This document shows, in pieces, positions 1 to 6,379 of a DNA stretch of 6,451 nucleotides. This DNA comes from Palsa-872 sp036495195. Lineage in GTDB: Bacteria; Chloroflexota; Dormibacteria; Dormibacterales; Dormibacteraceae. The DNA lies in assembly GCA_036495195.1 (NCBI GenBank), contig DASXNH010000197.1, positions 1 through 6,451 of the forward strand, read 5' to 3'. The notes beneath the pieces are model-generated. The model had not been told where the DNA came from and searched no databases. It saw only the letters and a list, made by a program, of their open reading frames with translations. The first letter of the stretch is position 1, and every line of letters starts with the position of its first letter. The translations under genes were made by a program, and so were the position numbers.

Positions 1-796
1 GCCAGCGATCGGGGGCGCGGGCAATGGCGGGAACCCAGGCGGAGGCGGATCCCATCCGGGCGGTGGAGGCGGCTTACCGGTGCCCTTCACCAACATCGTC
101 CTCTCCTCGCCCTTCGACATCGCTCTGGCCGCGTCGCTCGCGATTTTGCCCCTGCTGCTAGGCATGTGGCTTCTACTCTTCGGTCGAACCTGGAACGAAG
201 CCCGACGTGCGAGAGATTCAGGCCTGCGCCTCGCGCTCGCGGCCGATCTGGGCCTGAGTCCGCGAGAGCTAGGTTCGTTGACGACGAAAGGCTTGTTCAA
301 GCTCCGGGAGCAGGCCGCGTTCGACGACCTGACGGGCGTATTTCGACGGGCCGCGGGAATCGCAGCCGCTGAACGTGAAATCGCCCGGTCCAGGCGCCAA
401 AAGAGCCCCCTGAGCATTGCCTTCCTTGATGTTGATGGCCTCAAACTGGCAAACGACACCCGCGGCCATGCCGCCGGCGACGAATTGCTCCGCGGTCTGG
501 CGGCGGGTCTCACGCGGGGCCTTCGCGGCCAGGACCTGGTCATCCGGTATGGGGGAGACGAATTCGTCTGCGTCCTGCCTGACACGACCGCCGAGGGAGC
601 CCGAGCCAAACTTCAGCAAATTCGCGGCGAGCTGGCTATTGCAGGCATTGGCTTCTCGATCGGGTTGGTTCAATTGGAGCGAAACGACGATGTCGTCAGT
701 CTGCTGGGGCGCGCCGATGCAGCGCTTTATGAGGCAAAAGATCGCCGACCACGTGCCGTTGGCCGGCCCAAGGAGCATCGTCGCGCCCTAGCCTGA
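1..796 (+). CDS. Membrane-anchored diguanylate cyclase (GGDEF), 5' end outside window
   Basis: Predicted to make cyclic di-GMP from two GTP at the inner face of the membrane. The frame is open from base 2 with no stop and begins with a Gly/Pro-rich stretch (GNPGGGGSHPGGGGG), so the protein probably starts upstream and this stretch is a linker from an unseen domain. A GTG at 80 is an alternative start; I see no good ribosome site for it. Counting from that GTG: membrane helix about 12-35, a basic helical linker 36-80, then the GGDEF domain about 81-222. Visible signatures are FDDLTGVFRR (81-90, with R where N is usual), metal Asp117 in LDVDG, the KLAND/GH substrate residues (122-130), the inhibitory I-site RGQD (149-152), an intact GGDEF (158-162) with the usual five-residue spacing, and ADAALYEAK (212-220). 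The domain should therefore be active and product-inhibited. The TGA at 794 precedes a new promoter. The domain call is secure; the true start is unknown. Confidence 0.93.
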   Translation, partial: PAIGGAGNGGNPGGGGSHPGGGGGLPVPFTNIVLSSPFDIALAASLAILPLLLGMWLLLFGRTWNEARRARDSGLRLALAADLGLSPRELGSLTTKGLFKLREQAAFDDLTGVFRRAAGIAAAEREIARSRRQKSPLSIAFLDVDGLKLANDTRGHAAGDELLRGLAAGLTRGLRGQDLVIRYGGDEFVCVLPDTTAEGARAKLQQIRGELAIAGIGFSIGLVQLERNDDVVSLLGRADAALYEAKDRRPRAVGRPKEHRRALA

Positions 797-817
797 CGAG
801 CCCGGCCAATTGAGGGC

Positions 818-846
818 TTGACAATTGCGCCGAATCCGTGTTTAGT
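818..846 (+). promoter_or_regulatory. Sigma-70-like promoter upstream of the 881 gene
   Basis: A perfect -35 hexamer TTGACA (818-823) is followed after 17 bp by TTTAGT (841-846), a 4/6 match to the -10 consensus. Transcription would begin near 853, giving a leader of under 30 nt that contains the Shine-Dalgarno of the next gene. It sits just after the stop of the cyclase gene, so the downstream genes need not depend on read-through. The call rests on consensus matching only. Confidence 0.6.
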
Positions 847-867
847 GGGGCACAACCCAACAAACTC

Positions 868-875
868 GGAGGAGG
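868..875 (+). promoter_or_regulatory. Strong Shine-Dalgarno setting the start at 881
   Basis: GGAGGAGG ends five bases before the ATG at 881. This decides the start of the small gene: the in-frame ATG at 818 lies on top of the -35 hexamer and could not be in the transcript. Confidence 0.8.
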
Positions 876-880
876 TCTCA

Positions 881-1051
881 ATGCGCATAGTAAGGGTTCT
901 GGGCCTGGTGGGAGCCGCGGCCTGGCTTCTGCTGGGGGCGGCTGGCATTGCAGCTAGCGCTTCAGATCTCCCCGTTCCGGGCGGCGCATCGAGCAGCTCG
1001 GGAAGTGCGCAGCCGGCATCGGCGTCGGTTCACTCCTGCTGGTCGGCTTGA
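881..1051 (+). CDS. Small exported protein, probably frameshifted (56 aa as read)
   Basis: I do not recognise a family. The reading starts MRIVRVLGLVG, followed by an Ala/Leu-rich hydrophobic core (about residues 5-26) and a plausible signal-peptidase site after ASA (25-27 region). It continues with DLPVPGG, a low-complexity Ser/Gly/Ala linker (36-47) and a short tail ending HSCWSA. The start is well supported by the Shine-Dalgarno and promoter just upstream. As read, the mature peptide would be under 30 residues. In the -1 frame the sequence right after the linker codes for a good membrane helix with a basic tail, which suggests the intact gene encoded signal peptide, linker and C-terminal anchor, and that one base is missing near 1015. 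Alternatives are a genuinely short secreted peptide or a programmed shift. The position just before a repeat array suits a decaying locus. Confidence 0.55.
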   Translation: MRIVRVLGLVGAAAWLLLGAAGIAASASDLPVPGGASSSSGSAQPASASVHSCWSA

Positions 1052-1104
1052 TCGTGTTCGGTGCCGCCCTGGCGCGCCGGTGCCGGAGCTCTCGCGCTTC
1101 ATGA
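1015..1104 (+). pseudogene. Out-of-frame C-terminal membrane anchor of the 881 gene
   Basis: In the frame one base behind the 881 reading, this stretch encodes GIGVGSLLLVGLIVFGAAL followed by ARRCRSSRAS and a TGA at 1102. It is a hydrophobic helix of about 19 residues with a positively charged end, the expected layout of a C-terminal membrane anchor. The frame has a stop at 955-957 and no start of its own with a ribosome site. Inserting one C in the CC run near 1015 would join SSSGSAQP to GIGVGS and make a protein of about 74 residues. This is inferred from the translations in both frames, not from a homolog. Confidence 0.45.
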
Positions 1105-1114
1105 CCCAACTCCT

Positions 1115-1238
1115 CACCCCCGTGGTTCGCTCCGACCGGCGCCCCCCCGCCGGTCCGGGGCACCACCCGTTGCCGACTGACCCTCCCACCCCTGTGGTTC
1201 GCTCCGACCGGCGTCCCTCCGCCGGCTCGGGGCACCAC
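1115..1238 (+). repeat. Two-copy direct repeat (52 bp, 72-bp period) with hairpins
   Basis: Bases 1115-1166 and 1187-1238 match at 47 of 52 positions. Each contains GTGGTTCGCTCCGACCGGCG and ends GGGGCACCAC. Inside copy 1, GACCGGCG (1134-1141) pairs perfectly with CGCCGGTC (1148-1155) around a C6 loop, and the outer GTGGT (1122-1126) pairs with ACCAC (1162-1166), giving an imperfect hairpin of about 45 nt. Copy 2 keeps the outer pairing and six central pairs plus one G-T pair, with one A-C mismatch. The period is a multiple of three, so one plus-strand frame reads through both copies as a 24-residue repeat, which I regard as incidental. It resembles an intergenic REP-type palindromic repeat and might also serve as a terminator, though no T run follows. 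Whether it recurs elsewhere in the genome cannot be seen here. Confidence 0.75.
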
Positions 1239-1280
1239 GGCCCGGTTTCGGGATGGCAATGCGGACGGCCAATCGCCACC

Positions 1281-1484
1281 GTGCTGGTCGTCGGTCTGGC
1301 CACGGCAATGATGGTCGGGCCAGGTTTCGTCGCTTCGTTGTCGATGGCCTGGGGAGGTGGGCTAGGCGAGCCGGAAGCCCTGCCCTTCATCCCAGTCGAT
1401 GCGCGGCTCCTTCTTGAGTCAGGGCGAATTGTGTTCGCGATGGCGCTGGTACCCAGTGTCATCAAAGCCAAGGAAATGGAATGA
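1281..1484 (+). CDS. Possible small membrane protein or gene remnant, unrecognised
   Basis: From a GTG at 1281 this frame gives about 67 residues: a hydrophobic N-terminus (VLVVGLATAMMVGPGFVASL), a Gly-rich turn (AWGGGLGEPE), then PFIPVDARLLLESGRIVF and an end in KAKEME. The balanced composition and codon choice look more like coding DNA than the Arg-rich alternative frames. However, there is no convincing ribosome site; the ATG codons at 1308 and 1311 are other possible starts, and no family is recognised. The frame stays open upstream through the repeat to 948, but that part is Arg/Pro/His-rich and unconvincing. It could be the 3' end of a gene broken by the repeat insertion. The following 130 bp to 1615 hold no feature I can support beyond the ribosome site for the next gene. 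Confidence 0.3.
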   Translation: MLVVGLATAMMVGPGFVASLSMAWGGGLGEPEALPFIPVDARLLLESGRIVFAMALVPSVIKAKEME

Positions 1485-1614
1485 CCTGGATCAAGCCTCT
1501 ACTCCAGACCACAGCGTTGCTCGAATGCAGAGGGCGACTCTTCGCATTCGCATCCTCCATGCGTTCTCTGCTGTCCCTCGATTTGCCCAGGCCGGCAGCG
1601 CAATGGGGGGAGCT

Positions 1615-3462
1615 ATGAGCCTTCCGGAAGGGGCGTTCTTGGGTCCATATCGGATCATGGACCGCATCGGTCGAGGCGGTATGGCCACCGTATACCGTGC
1701 CCATCACCCTGCCCTTAACCGCTTCGTGGCCATCAAGGTCCTGCCTGAATTCTTCGTCGAGGACGAAACCTACAGGGAGCGCTTTCAACTCGAGGCGCAG
1801 TCAGTTGCGCGGTTACGACATCCCAGCATCCTGAACGCATTCGACTTCGGCCAAGAGGCGGGGGTTCCTTACCTGGTCATGGAGCTGGCCGACGCGGGCA
1901 CGCTGGCCCATCGTTTGGGCAGTCCAATGGAGCTCGAGGAAGTCGTGCGGCTTTTGCGGCCGATCGCCAGCGCCCTCGATCACGCGCATGCCCGTGGCGT
2001 TTTGCACCGTGACATCAAGCCGTCGAACATCCTCATTCGGCAGGACGGAACGCCGGTACTCGCCGACTTCGGTCTGGCCAAGATCGCGAATTCAGTAACG
2101 AAGCTAACCGCCAGTGGCACCATGCTCGGGACGCCCGAGTACATGTCCCCGGAGCAAGTTGCCGGCAAACCGCTTGGACCCGGAAGCGATCAGTACTCGC
2201 TCAGCGTCGTCGCTTACGAGATGCTGACGGGCCACGTGCCGTTCCAAAGCAACACGGTGGGCGGCGTGCTTCTCTCGCATATGCGGGATGTCATGCCGGC
2301 CACCACTGAGCTGCCAGGAGAGCTCTCGGCTCACGTCGACCAGGTCCTCGGCCGAGCCCTGGCCAAAACGGCTCGGAGCCGCTACCCGACGGTGAGCGAT
2401 TTCATCGCAGCGCTGACGCCAGCGGCTTGGCCGAGTCACCTCAATGCAGAACCGATTGCCCTCAGGGATGTGCCGGCTCGAGGCAGTGAGCGTGCCCATA
2501 GAGTGCCGGTCGTGCTGGTGGTTGACGACGGCGCCGCGAATCGGGAGCTGATCGAAGCCTGTCTGGCCGGCATCGACTGCGAGATTCGCACAGCCGAGGA
2601 CGGCATGACGGCCCTGAGTATGGTCGAAGCCGCGCCCCCCGATCTGGTGCTCCTCGATGTTCAGATGCCCGGAATGGACGGGTACGAAGTTTGCACCCGC
2701 ATCAAAGCTCGGCCCAGGGGCGAATTGCTGCCGGTGGTGATGATCACCGCCCTCGATCAAGCCCGTGACCGCGTGTTGGCGCTCGTGGCGGGTGCGGACG
2801 ACTTCATGGCGAAACCTGTTGAGCGGATCGAGCTGGTGGCGCGCGTTCGCGCAGCGCTACGGATGAAGGCCCTCTATGACACGCTCGACAGTGCGGAGCA
2901 CGTGATCTTTTCGCTCGCGGCGGCAGTGGAAGCGAAGGACTCGTTCACTGAACGGCACACTCAACGTGTCGGCGAATCCGCCCGCCAACTCGGTGAATTC
3001 ATGAACCTTCCCCCCGCGGACGTGGACGCCCTGTATCGCGGGGGCATCATCCACGACATCGGCAAGATCGGCATCCCAGATGCGGTCCTGCTCAAGCCGG
3101 GGCCTCTAGATGAAGAGGAGCAGATCCGCATGCACGCCCACCCGATCATCGGCGAGGGCATCGTCAAACCTCTGCGCTCGGGAACCAGCCTGCTCCCGAT
3201 TATTCGCCATCACCATGAGCGCTTCGACGGCACTGGTTATCCGGATCGCCTGCATGGTGCTCAGATTCCTCCCCTTGCTCGCATCGTGTCTGTCTGCGAC
3301 GCTTACGACGCGCTGATAAGCGACCGTCCTTATCGGGCTCGACTTTCGCCCCAGGAAGCGATGGCGATCCTCCACCGCGGCGCGGGCGTGCAGTGGGATT
3401 CCGAAGTGGTGAACGCTTTTGCCACCGGGGTTTCATCGGTCCGCAGCGTCGGAGCTGCCTGA
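1615..3462 (+). CDS. Ser/Thr protein kinase - receiver - HD-GYP phosphodiesterase fusion (615 aa)
   Basis: A cytoplasmic signalling protein predicted to phosphorylate proteins, accept a phosphoryl group from a histidine kinase and hydrolyse cyclic di-GMP. Kinase domain about 9-268: G-loop GRGGMATV (19-26), Lys41 in VAIKVL, helix-C Glu60, HRDIKPSN (131-138, Asp133), DFG (151-153), GTPEYMSPEQ (172-181); all catalytic residues are present. Receiver about 298-415: acidic pair Asp304/305, phospho-acceptor Asp348 in LLDVQMPGMDG, Thr378, Lys400-Pro. HD-GYP about 428-605: His448, HDIGKIG (480-486), HHHERFDGTGYP (532-543), RPYR (571-574); metal ligands look complete. No membrane helix, unlike PknB-type kinases. 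The ATG at 1615 follows a G-run/GGAG and gives the family-typical start (LPEGAFLGPYRI); the frame is open back to 1399, but that adds 72 unrelated residues. The receiver/HD-GYP half matches RpfG; the N-terminal kinase is an unusual addition. The hybrid histidine kinase downstream is the likely phospho-donor. Confidence 0.95.
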   Translation: MSLPEGAFLGPYRIMDRIGRGGMATVYRAHHPALNRFVAIKVLPEFFVEDETYRERFQLEAQSVARLRHPSILNAFDFGQEAGVPYLVMELADAGTLAHRLGSPMELEEVVRLLRPIASALDHAHARGVLHRDIKPSNILIRQDGTPVLADFGLAKIANSVTKLTASGTMLGTPEYMSPEQVAGKPLGPGSDQYSLSVVAYEMLTGHVPFQSNTVGGVLLSHMRDVMPATTELPGELSAHVDQVLGRALAKTARSRYPTVSDFIAALTPAAWPSHLNAEPIALRDVPARGSERAHRVPVVLVVDDGAANRELIEACLAGIDCEIRTAEDGMTALSMVEAAPPDLVLLDVQMPGMDGYEVCTRIKARPRGELLPVVMITALDQARDRVLALVAGADDFMAKPVERIELVARVRAALRMKALYDTLDSAEHVIFSLAAAVEAKDSFTERHTQRVGESARQLGEFMNLPPADVDALYRGGIIHDIGKIGIPDAVLLKPGPLDEEEQIRMHAHPIIGEGIVKPLRSGTSLLPIIRHHHERFDGTGYPDRLHGAQIPPLARIVSVCDAYDALISDRPYRARLSPQEAMAILHRGAGVQWDSEVVNAFATGVSSVRSVGAA

Positions 3463-3583
3463 CCGCCTCTGTGGAGAAGGCTGCCCTACGGCCAAAGCCT
3501 CGGCGCGATTGTTCTTTCGTGTTCGGCCTTCCCTTGGTCGTCCCGCCAATTCTGAGCCTGGGCCGGGCGGGAGCATCGGGCCG

Positions 3584-6205
3584 GTGACTGACTCCCTTCC
3601 TTACTTGCAGAATGCAGTCGCCCTTGCGTTCGTCGTACTCGGGGCCGCCACTGCTGTCGGCTGGGCGAGGCACCGAGAAAGATCCCTTGGATTTCTCGCC
3701 CTCGCCCTGGTTTTGCTCTCCGTCGTCTCGATCATGGGGCGGATTCCCGCCCTCCTCCACACCCAGCCCCCGCTCTTTCACGAGATCACCCTCGTCGCGT
3801 TTATGGGCTCTGGCTATGGATTGTTTCGATTTCGCGGTTCCCTGATCCCTCTGTCCCCAATCTGGCATGCCGTTGTTGCCATCGCCACGGTGGCTGCCGT
3901 TGCGAGCTACCTTGCGGTGCAGGGCGCCGGCCCGACCGGCGTCATGACTCTCGGCGCCATCGTGCTTGTCCTCGTGTGGTCGGCCTTGGTGATGGAGCCG
4001 ATCGTGAGGTTCTGGGTCGTGGCTCGTGGCCTTCCCGCCGTCCAGGCATGGCGCCTCCGATCGTTGAGCCTCGGCTTTGCCGGGATCGTGGTGATCCTCT
4101 TGTTTGCCGTGGCCGCAGGCACACTGGCTCGCAACCCCCCGGTCGAGGTCGCCATCCAGCTGATGGCTCTCCTTATAGTCCCGTTGCTCTACGTCAGCTT
4201 CTCGCCGCCATCGTGGCTCCGGCGTCAATGGCGAGCCGCCGAGGAGGAGGGTCTTCAGGTGTTCATGCGCGACCTGCTGCTCCTGAACGCCGACCGGGCA
4301 GTGCTTACCAACCGCGGCCTGGATTGGACCATGCGGATAGTTGGAGGAGTGGCCGCTCTGGCCTTTGACGGCGATGGCGTGCTCATTGGCGCGCGGGGCC
4401 TGGACTCCTCAGAAATTGGAGAGCTCAAAACCCGCCTGGACCAGTTGCGACCAGGCGAGAGTCAGCTCAGCCTGAGCGGGGTCGCGCGGACCATGCTGGT
4501 CATCCCCATCGCCAGCCTGGGACCGGTCGCCCACCTGATTGTCGTGGCCGGGCCGTTCACGCCCGCATTTGGCGGCGACGAGTTGAGCAGAGTGCAGCAA
4601 TTCATGAGCGCCTTCATTGCGGCGTTGGATCGCGCGCACCTCATCGACGAGCTCCGCGAGGCCAACGTCGGGCTGCAAAAAGCCAGCCAGCACAAGAGCG
4701 TATTCCTGGCCAATATGAGTCACGAGCTGCGAACGCCGCTTAACGCAATACTTGGGTTCTCCGAGTTGTTGATTGACTCCGGCGATGGCCAGTATCCGGC
4801 GGAAACTCGGATGAGATTCCTTGAGCAGATCAACTCGAGCGGCAAGCACCTACTCGGTCTGATCAATGACATCCTCGACCTCGCGAAGGTCGAAGCCGGC
4901 CAGATGGAGCTGCGTCTTCAGGCAGTTCCAGTCGCCGAAGTTGCCGCAGACGTGGCGAGAATCGTCGAGCCGCTCGCGGCCAAGAAGCAGATCAGCATTG
5001 TGGTCGATACCGACGGCGCCGGCGACATCGAGGCAGATGCCGGCAAGGTGAAACAGATGATCCTCAATCTGGTGTCAAACGCGATCAAGTTCACCCCTCC
5101 GGAGGGAGTGGTGACGATCAAGGCCACTCGGCTGCAAGACTCAATTGACGTTTCAGTCTCCGACACCGGGATTGGTATCGCGCAAGAGGATAGTGGGCGG
5201 ATCTTTCATGAGTTCCAACAGGTCGATTCGGGGGTCGGACGGCGTCAGCCTGGAACCGGGCTCGGGCTCGCTCTGACCCAGCGCTTCGCGCGCCTTCATG
5301 GCGGCGATGTTCGAATGGAAAGTGTCCTAGGCAAGGGCAGCATCTTCACCATCAGCCTGCCGCTACGTGCACACGTGGAGCGCGCTAACGGTGCTCTGAG
5401 TGAGACGGTCACTGCCAAAGCGGTTGATCCCAACCGCCCATTGATCCTGGTCGTCGAGGACAATCCCGCCGCCATTGAGCTGATGACCCGCAACCTCGAG
5501 ACGGGGGGCTTCCGGACGGTCGTGGCACGAGCTGGGAGTGAGGTAGTCTCCATTGCAAGCCAGCAGCAACCAATCGCCATCACGCTCGATATCCTCCTGC
5601 CAGGGCTCGACGGTTGGGAGGTGTTATCGCAGCTCAAGAAGGATCCAAGGACAAGCTCGATCCCGGTGATTGTTGTGAGCGTTGTTGACAACCCCGAGCT
5701 GGGGATAGCCCTGGGGGCCTTGGAATATTTCGTGAAGCCGATTGATGGCAGCGCGCTGCTCAGAAGCCTGAGTCGATTCAACTTCAGGCGAGCGCTTGGC
5801 CGCGACGAGTTCCGAGTGCTGGTTGTTGATGACGAGCCGGCTAACAGAGAGGTGGTCACCGGGATCCTCGAGCCGGCCGGATTCACCGTCATTGCTGCCG
5901 CCGGCGGCAGTCAGGCCATCGACCTCGCACGGTCGTGCGGTCCCGACCTTGTCTTGCTGGATCTCATGATGCCCGACATCTCGGGCTTCGAGGTGGTCGA
6001 GGCTCTTCGCGCCAACCCGGCCACCAAACGCACTCCCATCATGGTTCTCACGGCCAAGGACTTGACCGAGGCGGACAAACAACAGCTCAGCGGGCAGGTG
6101 TCAACCATTCTCAATCGTGGGTCGACGGGTGCCGCCGACCTGCTCGGTCTCTTGCGTCAGGTGGTCGCCGACGTGAAGGTCAAGGCATCAGCCGACCGCC
6201 CCTGA
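3584..6205 (+). CDS. Seven-helix membrane hybrid histidine kinase with two receivers (873 aa)
   Basis: Membrane sensor kinase that would autophosphorylate on His and pass the phosphate to its receivers or a partner. About seven hydrophobic helices lie at 8-28, 34-57, 65-82, 93-113, 119-145, 159-182 and 187-207, unlike any sensor domain I can name. Then a GAF-like region (about 222-350), a short coiled coil, HisKA with SHELRTP (phospho-His380), and HATPase_c with NLVSNAIKF (495-503), DTGIGI (527-532) and GTGLGLAL (557-564). Receiver 1 (about 618-732): Glu625/Asp626, Asp669, Ser699, Lys718. Receiver 2 (about 743-862): Asp749/750, Asp793, Thr823, but NRG at 844-846 where a Lys is expected. The GTG at 3584 is preferred: it follows GGGAG (11 bp) and immediately precedes the first helix; the frame is open to a TTG at 3419, inside the previous gene, but those extra residues look non-coding. 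The 121-bp gap from the HD-GYP gene shows no terminator, so co-transcription is likely. The stop overlaps an out-of-frame third receiver. Confidence 0.93.
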   Translation: MTDSLPYLQNAVALAFVVLGAATAVGWARHRERSLGFLALALVLLSVVSIMGRIPALLHTQPPLFHEITLVAFMGSGYGLFRFRGSLIPLSPIWHAVVAIATVAAVASYLAVQGAGPTGVMTLGAIVLVLVWSALVMEPIVRFWVVARGLPAVQAWRLRSLSLGFAGIVVILLFAVAAGTLARNPPVEVAIQLMALLIVPLLYVSFSPPSWLRRQWRAAEEEGLQVFMRDLLLLNADRAVLTNRGLDWTMRIVGGVAALAFDGDGVLIGARGLDSSEIGELKTRLDQLRPGESQLSLSGVARTMLVIPIASLGPVAHLIVVAGPFTPAFGGDELSRVQQFMSAFIAALDRAHLIDELREANVGLQKASQHKSVFLANMSHELRTPLNAILGFSELLIDSGDGQYPAETRMRFLEQINSSGKHLLGLINDILDLAKVEAGQMELRLQAVPVAEVAADVARIVEPLAAKKQISIVVDTDGAGDIEADAGKVKQMILNLVSNAIKFTPPEGVVTIKATRLQDSIDVSVSDTGIGIAQEDSGRIFHEFQQVDSGVGRRQPGTGLGLALTQRFARLHGGDVRMESVLGKGSIFTISLPLRAHVERANGALSETVTAKAVDPNRPLILVVEDNPAAIELMTRNLETGGFRTVVARAGSEVVSIASQQQPIAITLDILLPGLDGWEVLSQLKKDPRTSSIPVIVVSVVDNPELGIALGALEYFVKPIDGSALLRSLSRFNFRRALGRDEFRVLVVDDEPANREVVTGILEPAGFTVIAAAGGSQAIDLARSCGPDLVLLDLMMPDISGFEVVEALRANPATKRTPIMVLTAKDLTEADKQQLSGQVSTILNRGSTGAADLLGLLRQVVADVKVKASADRP

Positions 6206-6378
6206 TCCTCGTTGTTGAAGATAACTTCGCCAACCAATTGGTCACCATGTCACTGCTCGAGCCCGAAGGTTACGAAGGAGACCTGGCGGTCACTTCCATC
6301 GAAGCGCTCGAACGGCTCCGGATCAGGGCGCCAGATTTGATCTTGATGGACATCCTGCTGCCTCGGCAGGACGGTCTC
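6202..6378 (+). pseudogene. Split-off third receiver domain, truncated
   Basis: One base behind the hybrid kinase frame, the sequence reads LILVVEDNFANQLVTMSLLE and continues to a phospho-acceptor Asp (codon 6349-6351) in LILMDILLPRQDGL. This is the first half of a receiver: acidic pair at 6217-6222, helix 1, strand 3 and the DGL turn. The second half, with the switch Thr and Lys, is absent. No ATG, GTG or TTG lies in this frame between at least 5941 and 6202, so it has no ordinary start. Adding one C to the CCCC run at 6199-6202 would fuse it to the kinase as DRP-LILVVEDN, closely matching the NRP-LILVVEDN that opens receiver 1. It is most simply a third receiver of the same protein, separated by a one-base deletion or a sequence error. 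After 6378 the receiver similarity stops abruptly although this frame stays open to the window end. Confidence 0.7.
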
Positions 6379-6379
6379 T

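Noticed and set aside
269..778. 169-residue minus-strand frame and a 124-residue plus-strand frame from 417
   Set aside because: Both shadow the GGDEF domain, whose frame carries all expected catalytic motifs.
908..985. LPxTG-type sortase signal in the small exported protein
   Set aside because: The motif is LPVPG, not LPxTG, it sits far from the anchor helix, and no sortase gene is in the window.
1115..1238. CRISPR array
   Set aside because: Only two copies, 20 bp between them, imperfect identity, internal palindrome and no cas genes nearby.
948..1280. Plus-strand open frame running through the repeat region
   Set aside because: The product is Arg/Pro/His-rich and repeats only because the DNA period of 72 is a multiple of three. 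It also overlaps the small exported gene. Only the part after about 1281 looks possibly coding.
1399..1614. Longer N-terminus for the kinase fusion starting at 1399
   Set aside because: The extra 72 residues resemble no kinase N-terminus and overlap the other frame to 1484. The ATG at 1615 has a G-rich ribosome site and gives the usual kinase start.
2104..2760. 218-residue open frame on the minus strand
   Set aside because: Antisense of the well-supported kinase and receiver domains; His/Arg-rich and without motifs.
3419..3583. Longer N-terminus for the histidine kinase from a TTG at 3419
   Set aside because: It overlaps the end of the HD-GYP gene and encodes Pro/Arg/Gly-rich sequence with no ribosome site; the GTG at 3584 directly precedes the first membrane helix.
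3463..3583. Terminator or promoter in the gap before the histidine kinase
   Set aside because: I found no stem followed by a T run and no convincing -35/-10 pair.
3200..4228. 342-residue open frame on the minus strand
   Set aside because: It lies opposite the end of the HD-GYP gene and the membrane region of the histidine kinase. Its product is rich in His, Arg, Asp and Gly with no domain, as expected from the antisense of GC-rich coding DNA.
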